This document shows positions 1 through 6,741 of a DNA stretch of 7,940 bases, one piece after another. This DNA is from Actinomycetota bacterium (lineage in GTDB: Bacteria > Actinomycetota > Acidimicrobiia > Acidimicrobiales > Ilumatobacteraceae), in assembly GCA_009704425.1 (NCBI GenBank), contig WLEG01000075.1:1-7940 (forward strand), read 5' to 3'. Numbering within the stretch: position 1 is the stretch's first letter; every line of letters starts with the position of its first letter. Made by a program: the position numbers and the translations under genes. The notes under the pieces are model-generated. The model was not told where the DNA came from. It did not search any database and worked only from the letters and a program-made list of their open reading frames with translations.

Positions 1-380
1 CGCATCGTGCCGTTCAAGGTGACGTCGAGCACGATCGACCACTGGTCGTCGGTCATCTCGTGCAGTTCGGCCGTTCCGCCCAAGCCCGCGTTGTTGACCA
101 ACACGTCGATGCCACCCAGTTCGTTCTTTGCCGTCTCGAACAGGTTCTGCACGCTGGCCTCGTCGGTGACGTCGCACGGAATCCCGACGACCCCCAACTC
201 GGCGGCTGTCTCGGCGAGTCGACGCTCGTGCTTGTCGCTGATGACGACGCGAGCACCCTCCTCGAGGCAGCGACGCGCGGTGGAGGATCCGATGCCGCTA
301 CCGGCCGCCGCGGTGATGAGCACCCGCTTGCCGGTGAGCAGACCGTGTCCGGTGACGTACGTGGGTTCCTTGGTCGACAT
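1..380 (-). CDS. Short-chain dehydrogenase/reductase, IpdF-like (partial, C-terminus outside window)
   Basis: NAD(P)-dependent SDR oxidoreductase; the first 126 residues are visible and the rest lies beyond the left edge. The Rossmann nucleotide loop TAAAGSGIG is at residues 23-31, Asp49 at the end of strand beta-2 suggests NAD(H) rather than NADP(H), CDV at 69-71 is the adenine-contact motif and NNAG is at 96-99. The catalytic Ser-Tyr-Lys is not in the window. The ATG at 380 follows a GGGGG stretch by 4 nt, a modest Shine-Dalgarno. It starts 37 bp after the acyl-CoA dehydrogenase stop, so the two are probably one operon. From memory, the N-terminal GHGLL, the TAAAG(S/T)GIG loop and the VVISD..HERRL stretch resemble mycobacterial IpdF (Rv3559c), which works on the steroid intermediate HIP. 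The SDR assignment is secure; the IpdF role is inference, because paralogues with other substrates exist. Confidence 0.9.
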   Translation of the reverse strand, partial: MSTKEPTYVTGHGLLTGKRVLITAAAGSGIGSSTARRCLEEGARVVISDKHERRLAETAAELGVVGIPCDVTDEASVQNLFETAKNELGGIDVLVNNAGLGGTAELHEMTDDQWSIVLDVTLNGTM

Positions 381-417
381 GTTTCCCCCGGAGTGTTCGG
401 TGTGCGAGTGAGGTGGT

Positions 418-1599
418 TCAGCGCGGCAATCCGAGCACGCGTTCGCCCAGAACGTTGCGCTGGATCTCGTTGGACCCACCGTAGATGGTGTCGGACCGTG
501 TGAAGAGGAACAACTTCTGTTCGAGAGTGAGTTCGTAGGGGAGGGCCTCGGCGATCAGGGCCTCGGGTCCCATGAGCTCCATCATCAGTTCGCCCAGATC
601 ACGGTGCCACGTTCCCCAGAACAACTTGGAAATGCTGGCCTCGGGGCCGGGCACTCCCTTGGCCGACATGCTGCGCAACGCGTTGAGCTTCAAGAGCTGC
701 AAGCCGGTGTGGGCTCGGGCCAACTTCTGTCGCACCACCGGATCGTCGGCGCGTCCGAAACGACGCGCCAGGGCGACCGTGTCCTCGAGTTCGCGTTCGA
801 AACCCACTTGCTGGGCCAGAGTGGAGATGCCGCGCTCGTAGCCGAGCAACGCCATGGCCACGCCCCAGCCGGCGCCCGGCTGGCCCACCACCAACGAGGC
901 CTCCGTCTCGGCGTCGGTGAAGAAGGTCTCGTTGAACTCGCCGCCTCCGGTGATCTGACGGATGGCGCGCACCTCCACGCCCTTTTGCTCCATGGGCACG
1001 AGCAGGAAGGTCAGTCCGGCGTGGCGTTGCGAGCCGGGCTCGGTGCGCGCGACGACGAAGCACCAGTGGCTCACGTGCGCCAACGAGGTCCAGACCTTCT
1101 GACCGTTGATGACCCAACGGTCGCCGTCGAGATGCGCCTTGGTCTGAACGTTGGCCAGGTCGCTGCCGGCGTTCGGCTCGCTGTAGCCCTGACACCAACG
1201 TTCCTCGCCGCGCAGGATGCCGGGTAGGAAACGTTCGCACTGTTCGGGCGTGCCGTACTCGATGATGGTCGGAGCGAGAAGGTTCTCGCCCATGTGGTTG
1301 GTGCGCGCCGGCGCCTGCGCGCGCACGTACTCCTCGGCCCAGATGATCTGCTGATCGACGGTGGCGCCACGACCACCGAACTCGACCGGCCAACCGAGTC
1401 CGATCCAACCGGCGCGGCCGAGCACCTTCTCCCATTCGACGCGGATATCGAAACCGATCTCCTCGTCGCCGGGGCCGCCACGTCCGCGCAACTCGGCGAA
1501 CTCGCCCACCACGTTTTCGCGCAACCATGTGCGAACCAGGTCGCGGAACTCGCGATCGTCGGTGGGAAGCGGTGCGTGTTGGGAAGCGGTGATGGTCAT
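418..1599 (-). CDS. Acyl-CoA dehydrogenase, FadE30-like
   Basis: FAD-dependent alpha,beta-dehydrogenation of an acyl-CoA in the cytoplasm; 393 residues, normal family length. An N-terminal helical domain is followed by the FAD/substrate motif GYSEPNAGSD (138-147), the beta-domain stretch VINGQKVWTS (163-172) and the C-terminal IYGGSNEIQRN (372-382). In MCAD-type enzymes the third residue of the last motif is the catalytic Glu; here it is Gly374. Glu255 in GYERG lies where LCAD and isovaleryl-CoA dehydrogenase keep their base, so it is the likely base. Motifs and the adjacent SDR resemble M. tuberculosis FadE30 (Rv3560c)-IpdF, enzymes of cholesterol C/D-ring (HIP) breakdown, but substrate cannot be proven from sequence and no fadD3, ipdAB or echA20 is visible. 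No clear Shine-Dalgarno precedes the ATG; only AGGA about 15 nt upstream. A perfect palindrome 38 bp upstream suggests repressor control. Confidence 0.95.
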   Translation of the reverse strand: MTITASQHAPLPTDDREFRDLVRTWLRENVVGEFAELRGRGGPGDEEIGFDIRVEWEKVLGRAGWIGLGWPVEFGGRGATVDQQIIWAEEYVRAQAPARTNHMGENLLAPTIIEYGTPEQCERFLPGILRGEERWCQGYSEPNAGSDLANVQTKAHLDGDRWVINGQKVWTSLAHVSHWCFVVARTEPGSQRHAGLTFLLVPMEQKGVEVRAIRQITGGGEFNETFFTDAETEASLVVGQPGAGWGVAMALLGYERGISTLAQQVGFERELEDTVALARRFGRADDPVVRQKLARAHTGLQLLKLNALRSMSAKGVPGPEASISKLFWGTWHRDLGELMMELMGPEALIAEALPYELTLEQKLFLFTRSDTIYGGSNEIQRNVLGERVLGLPR

Positions 1600-1637
1600 G
1601 AGGAGTCGATGATCCTGTGGTCGACGGCGGGAGTGAC

Positions 1638-1660
1638 GTTTCTGACGAACCGTCAGAAAC
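1638..1660. promoter_or_regulatory. Perfect 10+3+10 palindromic operator between divergent dehydrogenase genes
   Basis: The left arm GTTTCTGACG is exactly mirrored by CGTCAGAAAC around a 3-bp centre (AAC). It lies 38 bp upstream of the minus-strand start codon and 75 bp upstream of the plus-strand one. Its right end touches a minus-strand -10-like hexamer, so a bound protein would cover the start of transcription toward the 1599 gene. Size and symmetry fit a TetR-family regulator, the usual controllers of fatty-acid and sterol genes in actinobacteria. It does not match the KstR or KstR2 consensus as I know them. No regulator gene is in the window. Confidence 0.75.
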
Positions 1661-1664
1661 CTTA
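1659..1664 (-). promoter_or_regulatory. Putative -10 hexamer for the 1599 acyl-CoA dehydrogenase operon
   Basis: On the minus strand this reads TAAGGT, fitting the actinobacterial TANNNT -10 pattern, immediately before the 10+3+10 palindrome. Transcription would start inside the palindrome, giving a leader of roughly 50 nt. No convincing -35 is seen. Such hexamers are frequent by chance, so this is tentative. Confidence 0.4.
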
Positions 1665-1674
1665 GCCGTGGCGG

Positions 1675-1689
1675 CTCGGTGGTGCCGAG
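1675..1689. repeat. Short inverted repeat (5+5+5)
   Basis: CTCGG and CCGAG flank a 5-bp centre between the two larger palindromes of the divergent control region. It is short and could be chance in GC-rich DNA. It is recorded because it makes three inverted repeats within 80 bp. Confidence 0.3.
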
Positions 1690-1694
1690 ACGGG

Positions 1695-1717
1695 ACCGTT
1701 CCCGGGTCCGGAACGGT
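1695..1717. promoter_or_regulatory. Second palindrome (8+7+8), candidate operator for the 1736 gene
   Basis: ACCGTTCC is exactly mirrored by GGAACGGT around a 7-bp centre. It ends 6 bp before the TACGGT -10-like hexamer of the plus-strand gene, so it overlaps where the -35 element would lie. Its half-site differs from that of the 1638-1660 palindrome, so if it is a protein site it probably binds a different regulator. An RNA hairpin is unlikely to matter if transcription begins near the ATG. Confidence 0.5.
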
Positions 1718-1723
1718 GGCGAT

Positions 1724-1729
1724 TACGGT
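1724..1729 (+). promoter_or_regulatory. Putative -10 (TACGGT) for a leaderless transcript of the 1736 gene
   Basis: TACGGT fits TANNNT and ends 6 nt before the ATG at 1736, the spacing expected when transcription starts at the A of the start codon. There is no Shine-Dalgarno before this ATG, which supports a leaderless mRNA, common in actinobacteria. No clear -35. Confidence 0.45.
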
Positions 1730-1735
1730 CACACC

Positions 1736-3010
1736 ATGGATTTCGCCGTTCCCGAGTCGATTCAACGGACCCTCGACGACCTCGACGCCTTCATCGAGCG
1801 CGAGATCGCACCCTTGCAAGCCACCGACGACAACGAGCGCTTCTTCGACCACCGACGCGAGTGGGCGCGCACGGACTTCGACAACGACGGCGTTCCCCGA
1901 CCCGAGTGGGAGGCCTTGCTGCGCGAGATGCGGCGACGCGCCGATGCCGCGGGCTGGCTGCGGTTGGCTCTGCCGCCCGAATTCGGTGGTCGCAACGCCA
2001 GCAACCTGGAGATGGCGATCATTCGTGAGCACCTGGCCACCAAGGGGCTCGGCCTGCACAACGATCTACAGAACGAGTCCTCGGTGGTGGGCAACTTCCC
2101 GACCGTGCTCATGATGCGCGACTTCGGCACCGAGGAACAGAAGGCGGAGTGGATGTCGGGCTTCCTCGACGGCACCAAGCGTCTGGCGTTCGGCCTGACC
2201 GAACCCAACCACGGCAGTGACGCCACGTTCCTCGAGACGACGGCGGTGCGCGACGGTGACGAATGGGTCATCAACGGCATGAAGCGCTGGAACAGCGGCC
2301 TACATCACGCCACCCACGACATCATCTTCGCCCGCACCTCCGGCGACCCCGGAAGTCCCGTGGGCATCTCGGCGTTCCTCGTTCCGACGGATTCACCCGG
2401 CTTCAACGTCGACTTCTTCTGGTGGACGTTCAACATGCCCACCGATCACGCCGAGGTCAGCCTGAAGGACGTGCGTGTTCCGGCCAACGCCCTGTTCGGA
2501 CGACTCGATCACGGCCTGGATCTGGCCCAACACTTCGTGCACGAGAACCGCATTCGTCAGGCGGCATCGTCACTGGGTGCCGCGCAGTACTGCATCAACG
2601 AGGCCGTGGCCTACGCCAACAGCCGCGTCACGTGGGGCAAGAAGCTCTCGAGCAATCAAGCGATCCAGTTCCCGCTCATCGAACTGCACACCGAGGCCGC
2701 CATGTTGCGCCAGTTGATCCGCTACACCGCGTGGATGATGGACAACTCGGTGAAGGCCGATCGTCCCGACGTGGAGGGCTTCATGGAGTTCACCCACTTG
2801 GTGGCGATGTGCAACTACCGGGCGAATCGTCTGTGCTGCGACGCCGCCGACCGCGCCATGCAGACGTGCGGAGGCGTGGGGTACAGCCGCCACATGCCCT
2901 TCGAGCACATCTACCGACATCACCGCCGTTATCGCATCACCGAGGGCGCCGAGGAGATCCAGATGCGCAAGGTGGGCCAGCACCTGTTCGGGTTCGGTCG
3001 CAAGAAGTAG
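1736..3010 (+). CDS. Acyl-CoA dehydrogenase family protein, 424 aa
   Basis: FAD-dependent acyl-CoA dehydrogenase, cytoplasmic. The FAD-site motif FGLTEPNHGSD (152-162) is followed by VINGMKRW (178-185), the C-terminal-domain Arg loop ENRIRQ (270-275), the FAD-contacting QTCGGVGYS (376-384) and ITEGAEEIQ (401-409). Glu403 is at the classical MCAD catalytic-base position, unlike the divergent neighbour. It is slightly longer than a typical member (about 380) because of a charged stretch rich in Asp, Arg and Trp near residues 30-60. I chose the ATG at 1736 over an in-frame GTG at 1679, because the 19 extra residues are Arg-rich and unlike the family, and a TANNNT hexamer sits 6 nt upstream of 1736. 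It is divergent from the FadE30-like gene, suggesting shared control of related acyl-CoA oxidation. I do not recognise its exact substrate; no named orthologue is claimed. Confidence 0.94.
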   Translation: MDFAVPESIQRTLDDLDAFIEREIAPLQATDDNERFFDHRREWARTDFDNDGVPRPEWEALLREMRRRADAAGWLRLALPPEFGGRNASNLEMAIIREHLATKGLGLHNDLQNESSVVGNFPTVLMMRDFGTEEQKAEWMSGFLDGTKRLAFGLTEPNHGSDATFLETTAVRDGDEWVINGMKRWNSGLHHATHDIIFARTSGDPGSPVGISAFLVPTDSPGFNVDFFWWTFNMPTDHAEVSLKDVRVPANALFGRLDHGLDLAQHFVHENRIRQAASSLGAAQYCINEAVAYANSRVTWGKKLSSNQAIQFPLIELHTEAAMLRQLIRYTAWMMDNSVKADRPDVEGFMEFTHLVAMCNYRANRLCCDAADRAMQTCGGVGYSRHMPFEHIYRHHRRYRITEGAEEIQMRKVGQHLFGFGRKK

Positions 3011-3012
3011 GT

Positions 3013-3026
3013 CGGGCCTCAGCCCG
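3013..3026. terminator. Small hairpin between convergent genes (weak candidate terminator)
   Basis: CGGGC and GCCCG flank the loop CTCA in the 8-bp gap between two converging stop codons, overlapping the end of fbpC. The stem is only 5 bp and has no T-run on either strand, so intrinsic termination is doubtful. Confidence 0.25.
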
Positions 3027-4032
3027 CGAACACCGTCGCGCGTCCGCGCATGACCACGCCGACACGCGCGCCCACCGGCGCGAGTTCGCTCACGCTCACG
3101 CGCACCGAGACGAACTCGCCGTTCTCGAGGCGCACACCGATGGTGCCATCGTGTCCGTAGTACGCGCGACGTTCGACCACGCCGGGAACACCGTCGCTCG
3201 ACAGGCCCAGTTGCTCGGGACGAACCAGCACGGTGGCCGGACCGGGGGAGGCATCGCATTCCTGCGTCCCCAGGACGTGGCCGACGGTGCCACCGTCGAT
3301 GCGAGCCGACAGCAGGTTCGCGTCTCCGATGAATCGGGCGACCTCCACCGACGCCGGCCGTTCGTAGATGTCGGTGGGTGCTCCTTGCTGCGCCACCACA
3401 CCACCGAGCAGGACGACGACATGGTCGGCGATCGACATCGCCTCCTCCTGATCGTGGGTGACCAAGAGCGTGGTGGTGCCGGCACCACGAAGGATTCCGA
3501 TCACCTCGTCACGGATGCCGGCGCGCAGACCGGCATCGAGGGCCGAGAACGGTTCGTCGAGGAGCACCAGATGCGGGGCCGGTGCCAGGGCGCGGGCCAG
3601 GGCGACGCGTTGTTGCTGGCCACCCGAGATCTCCGAGGGGCGCCGCGAACCCATGCCACTCAGTCCGACCAGATCGATCATCTCGTCGATGCGATCGCGA
3701 CTGCCCTTGGGCAAGCCGTAGCCGACGTTGCCCGCCACGTCGAGGTGGGGGAAGAGCGCACCTTCCTGGGGCACGATGCCGACGCCGCGTCGATCGGGTC
3801 GCACATGGACGTCGGACGAGCCGACCACCTCGCCGTCGATCTCGATGCGGCCGTCACCGACGCGCTCGAAGCCCGCGATGAGACGCAGAAGAGTCGTCTT
3901 GCCCTGTCCAGACGGACCGAGGACGGCGGTGACACTGCCGCTCGGCGCGTCGAAGGACACGCCCGAGAGAACCCGGGTGGAACCGAACGACTTCGACACG
4001 TCGGTGAGGCGAAGGATGGGAGTCGGGTTCAT
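3019..4032 (-). CDS. fbpC: Ferric iron ABC transporter ATP-binding protein (FbpC-like)
   Basis: ATPase subunit that drives Fe3+ import through FbpB; membrane-associated on the cytoplasmic side. All ATPase motifs are present in 337 residues: Walker A GPSGQGKTT (39-47, with Gln where Cys or Ser is common), Q-loop VPQE (Gln89), signature SGGQQQR (136-142), Walker B LVLLDE (155-160), D-loop SALD (163-166) and switch His193 in VTHDQEEA. Residues from about 230 onward form the TOBE-type regulatory region, including VLVRPEQ (268-274). The ATG is 10 bp after the fbpB stop without a clear Shine-Dalgarno, implying translational coupling. It is the last gene of the operon and ends 8 bp from the converging dehydrogenase. 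The ATPase alone would only indicate a CUT1/spermidine/iron-type importer; iron comes from the binding protein next to it. In mycobacteria the names fbpA-C also denote antigen 85, which is unrelated. Confidence 0.93.
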   Translation of the reverse strand: MNPTPILRLTDVSKSFGSTRVLSGVSFDAPSGSVTAVLGPSGQGKTTLLRLIAGFERVGDGRIEIDGEVVGSSDVHVRPDRRGVGIVPQEGALFPHLDVAGNVGYGLPKGSRDRIDEMIDLVGLSGMGSRRPSEISGGQQQRVALARALAPAPHLVLLDEPFSALDAGLRAGIRDEVIGILRGAGTTTLLVTHDQEEAMSIADHVVVLLGGVVAQQGAPTDIYERPASVEVARFIGDANLLSARIDGGTVGHVLGTQECDASPGPATVLVRPEQLGLSSDGVPGVVERRAYYGHDGTIGVRLENGEFVSVRVSVSELAPVGARVGVVMRGRATVFAG

Positions 4033-4042
4033 GGGAATCGGT

Positions 4043-5566
4043 TCAACGTTCCAGGGTGGCGATGGCGGTGGGGATGGCCACGAAGACGATGATGGCCAAA
4101 GCGTACGGACCGGCCGCGGCGTAATCCGACACCGACGTGTGTGTCCACAGGCGCGTGGCCAAGGTCTCGGTGCCGGTGGGGCGCAGGAGCATGGTGACGG
4201 GAAGTTCCTTCATCGCCGCCAACGTGACGAGCGCGGTCGCCGACGCGATGCCCGGTGCGATGAGGGGGATGTTGACGCGTCGGATCACCGACATCGGCCC
4301 ACTGCCGAGCGACCGGGCGACGTCGTCGAGGCCGAGGGGAATCTGTTCGGCGCTCGCCCGCACGCCTCCCACCGCGACCGGCAGGAAGAGTGCCACGTAG
4401 GCCAACACCAGCAATGGCGACTCCAGGTAGACCGGTCGGAGGAATCGAACCCCGATGAAGACCATCGAGATCGCGACCACGATGCCGGGCAGGGCATGCG
4501 TGATGTAGGTCGCGCGATCGAGCAACAGAGACGTGCGCGTTCGGTAGCGCGCCACCAACAGGCCGATGGGAAGTGCCACCAGCACCGTGATGCAGGCGGC
4601 CACCAGCGAGTAACGGACCGAACCCCACAGGGCCGAGGCGACGTCTCCCACGCCGTCATCCGCACCGTGGGACGTGACCCACACGAGGATGCGCCACATG
4701 GGGAACAACACGGCGAGTCCGGTGACGGCGATGATGGCCGTCTGGAACCAGACGGCCAGCGAACGAAGACGGATGGGGCGTGGCTTCGCGACGGCGCGCG
4801 TGGTCATGGTGGAGACCACGCGTCCGCGGGCCGCCGCTTCGGCGGCCACCAACACCAGTGCGATGAGCACGAGCACCACCGCCAGCACCGCGGCGCGCGT
4901 GGGATTGAAGCCCGCTCGATACGCGCCGTAGATCACCCACGTGAACGCGTCGTAACGCATGGTGGCCACGGCCCCGAAGTCGCTGAGGACGTAGAGCGCG
5001 ACGAGCAACGATCCGGCGGCGATGGTTCCACGGCATTGACGTGCGGCCAACACGATCAGGCGGGGCACCGAACCCTTGCCGTGGATGGTGGCGATCTCGT
5101 CGAGTGATTGGTCCAGTCGACCGAACGCGGCGGTGAGGGGCAGGTACACGTACGGGTACGACACGGCGGTGAGAACCAGGAAAGCCCCCCAGAACCCGGC
5201 CAACGACGACTCCCAACTGATCCAGGCGAACGCGGCGAGGTAACTGGGAATCGCCAGCGGCAACGCCAGCGCGACGCGCCACAACCGCCGCCCGCGCAAA
5301 TCGCTGCGCATCACGGCCCAGGCGAGGGGTACCGAGATGACGACGCTGGCGATGGTCACGCAGGCGGCGAGCAGCCCGCTGCGAACGACCAGATCGAAGG
5401 TGCGCCGTTGCCAGAGTTCGTCCCAGAGATAACCCGCACCGCGATCGAAGGCGACGTCGACCAGATAGGCGAGAGGGGCCAGCGAAGCCAAGGCCGCCAG
5501 CACCGCGGGAATGACCAGCGGTGCCGGCAGCTTGGAGCGCCAGGATGTGCCTCGGGCGGACGTCAC
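4043..5566 (-). CDS. fbpB: Ferric iron ABC transporter permease (FbpB-like, two fused permease domains)
   Basis: Inner-membrane channel of the Fe3+ importer; 507 residues with about 12 hydrophobic segments, the usual size for the fused FbpB/FutB type. Each half carries an EAA-type cytoplasmic loop that docks the ATPase: residues about 155-178 (LDEIATIHGKG) and 413-438 (LDDVARSLGSG). The join between halves is the basic stretch around 247-270. The C-terminal segment with KELPVTMLLRPTGTETLA (453-470) is characteristic of iron-type permeases. The start is a GTG at 5566, 15 bp after the fbpA stop. The fbpA stop lies in the same frame as fbpB, so the frame cannot extend further upstream. No Shine-Dalgarno is visible, so translation probably depends on fbpA translation. 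Confidence 0.93.
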   Translation of the reverse strand: MTSARGTSWRSKLPAPLVIPAVLAALASLAPLAYLVDVAFDRGAGYLWDELWQRRTFDLVVRSGLLAACVTIASVVISVPLAWAVMRSDLRGRRLWRVALALPLAIPSYLAAFAWISWESSLAGFWGAFLVLTAVSYPYVYLPLTAAFGRLDQSLDEIATIHGKGSVPRLIVLAARQCRGTIAAGSLLVALYVLSDFGAVATMRYDAFTWVIYGAYRAGFNPTRAAVLAVVLVLIALVLVAAEAAARGRVVSTMTTRAVAKPRPIRLRSLAVWFQTAIIAVTGLAVLFPMWRILVWVTSHGADDGVGDVASALWGSVRYSLVAACITVLVALPIGLLVARYRTRTSLLLDRATYITHALPGIVVAISMVFIGVRFLRPVYLESPLLVLAYVALFLPVAVGGVRASAEQIPLGLDDVARSLGSGPMSVIRRVNIPLIAPGIASATALVTLAAMKELPVTMLLRPTGTETLATRLWTHTSVSDYAAAGPYALAIIVFVAIPTAIATLER

Positions 5567-5581
5567 GGGTTCAGTGTGTCG

Positions 5582-6673
5582 TCAGAGGGTGAGCAGTCCG
5601 ACGTCGGCCAGCAGTTCCTGGGTCTCGGCGATCGAGGAGAGGTCCGACAGATCGATGGCCGGAGGATCCAGTTCGTCGAAAGCGGGCTGTCCGTCGAATT
5701 GTTCGATGCCGTCGACCAGCGGATATTCGAACGATTTCGAGACGAAGTACTCCTGGCCCGCGTCGGAGACGAGGTAGGACACGAAACACTGCGCGGCTCG
5801 GGCGTTGTCGGAGTTGCCGAGAACACCGGCGCCGGCGACGTTGACGAGTCCACCGATGTCACCGGGCAGGTACTGGTTCTCGGCCACCACGGCGTCGGCG
5901 CCCTCGGCGGCGATCTTCTCGTAGAGGTAGTAGTGGTTCACGAGGCCGAGGGGCACCTCACCCGCGTTCACGGCGTCACGAACCGCGGCGTTCTTCTCGT
6001 AGGCGACCGGCTCGTTGTCGGCGAAGGCCTGCAGCCAGGTGCGTGCCGCGTCCTCGCCGCGCGTCACGCGCAACGCGGTGACGAACGATTGCCACGACGC
6101 GTTGGTGGGGGCGAAACCGATCTTGCCCTTCCACGCCGGATCGAGCAGCTCATCGACGGTGGTGGGCGGAGTCGGGGCCAGCTCGGGGTTGTACACGATC
6201 ACGCGCACGCGACCGCTGGCACCCACCCAATCGTTGGTGACGGCACGGAACCCGACGGGCACGCGATCGAGTGTGGAGGCGGGAAGTTCGGCGAACAGTC
6301 CGGACTGTGACACCGCGCCCAGTGCGCCGGCATCCTGCGAGAAGAAGACGTCGGCGGGGGTGGCCGAATCCTCGGTCAGGATCTGGCCGGCCAACTCGCC
6401 GCTGTCGCCGTAACGGGCGTCGACGGTCACACCGGTGTCGCTGGTGAATTGGGCGTACAGGTCGGCGACCAGCTTCTCGCTACGACCGGAGTACACCGTC
6501 AGCGATCCGCTCGCTCCGTCGCACGGGTTCGTGTCGGAGGGGGCCGAGTTGTCGTCGACGGTCGTGGTGTCGGTCGTGGTGCCGGCATCGTCGCCGCCAC
6601 AAGCCGCGATCACGCTCACGGTGGCGATGACCGCGGCAATGGCGTGACGTGTGCGTCGTCGCGAAGTGTGCAT
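5582..6673 (-). CDS. fbpA: Ferric iron ABC transporter substrate-binding lipoprotein (FbpA/FutA-like)
   Basis: Extracytoplasmic lipoprotein that captures Fe3+ and delivers it to FbpB. The 363 residues start with a twin-basic signal (RRR at 5-7), a hydrophobic core and the lipobox VIAAC with lipidated Cys25, then a Thr/Asp-rich linker to about residue 50. Family motifs follow: TVYSGRSE (59-66), RYGDSGELA (87-95), ADVFFSQDAGALG (107-119) and WVGASGRVRVIVYN (149-162). NHYYLYE (246-252) contains the Tyr248-Tyr249 pair that ligates iron in FbpA/FutA proteins. Cys51 and Cys296 are the only other cysteines and might form a disulfide. I chose the ATG at 6673 because GGAGG precedes it by 6 nt and the signal peptide then begins correctly; the same frame stays open to an ATG-like start at 6760, inside the operator. 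First gene of the fbpABC operon, with DtxR/IdeR-like half-sites 69 bp upstream, consistent with iron repression. Confidence 0.95.
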   Translation of the reverse strand: MHTSRRRTRHAIAAVIATVSVIAACGGDDAGTTTDTTTVDDNSAPSDTNPCDGASGSLTVYSGRSEKLVADLYAQFTSDTGVTVDARYGDSGELAGQILTEDSATPADVFFSQDAGALGAVSQSGLFAELPASTLDRVPVGFRAVTNDWVGASGRVRVIVYNPELAPTPPTTVDELLDPAWKGKIGFAPTNASWQSFVTALRVTRGEDAARTWLQAFADNEPVAYEKNAAVRDAVNAGEVPLGLVNHYYLYEKIAAEGADAVVAENQYLPGDIGGLVNVAGAGVLGNSDNARAAQCFVSYLVSDAGQEYFVSKSFEYPLVDGIEQFDGQPAFDELDPPAIDLSDLSSIAETQELLADVGLLTL

Positions 6674-6679
6674 GGTGGT

Positions 6680-6684
6680 CCTCC
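6680..6684 (-). promoter_or_regulatory. Ribosome binding site of fbpA (GGAGG)
   Basis: GGAGG on the minus strand, 6 nt before the ATG at 6673. It decides the start against the upstream in-frame start at 6760, and it is the only strong Shine-Dalgarno I found in the window. Confidence 0.85.
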
Positions 6685-6690
6685 ATTTGT

Positions 6691-6714
6691 GTCGGGTGAA
6701 ACGTCGGGTGAAAC
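6691..6714. repeat. Perfect 12-bp tandem duplication in the fbpA leader
   Basis: GTCGGGTGAAAC occurs twice head to tail with no mismatch (6691-6702 and 6703-6714). It lies between the iron-box array and the fbpA ribosome binding site, ending 6 bp upstream of the Shine-Dalgarno core. It could be a recent slippage duplication or a two-copy binding site; no known motif is recognised. Confidence 0.8.
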
Positions 6715-6741
6715 TGCAGTGCTCGCGGGGGATCCGCCCTC

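Noticed and set aside
1679..1735. An upstream GTG start for the plus-strand acyl-CoA dehydrogenase.
   Set aside because: The extra 19 residues are Arg/Gly-rich and would overlap the palindrome and -10; the ATG at 1736 fits the family N-terminus.
599..2059. A 486-codon open frame on the minus strand.
   Set aside because: It crosses both divergent dehydrogenase genes and their control region in the wrong frame, and is Arg-rich without motifs.
2263..4092. A 609-codon open frame on the plus strand.
   Set aside because: It runs out of frame through the acyl-CoA dehydrogenase and antisense to fbpC, is Arg/His/Gly-rich without recognisable domains, and is a shadow typical of high-GC coding DNA.
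3728..5107. A 459-codon open frame on the plus strand, with another of 400 codons at 5108-6310.
   Set aside because: Both are antisense to fbpC, fbpB and fbpA, whose products carry full sets of family motifs. The composition (His, Asp, Arg, Gly) is that of an antisense shadow.
6725..6737. A GCGG/CCGC inverted repeat in the fbpA leader.
   Set aside because: Arms of 4 bp in GC-rich DNA are expected by chance and match no known riboswitch or regulatory fold.
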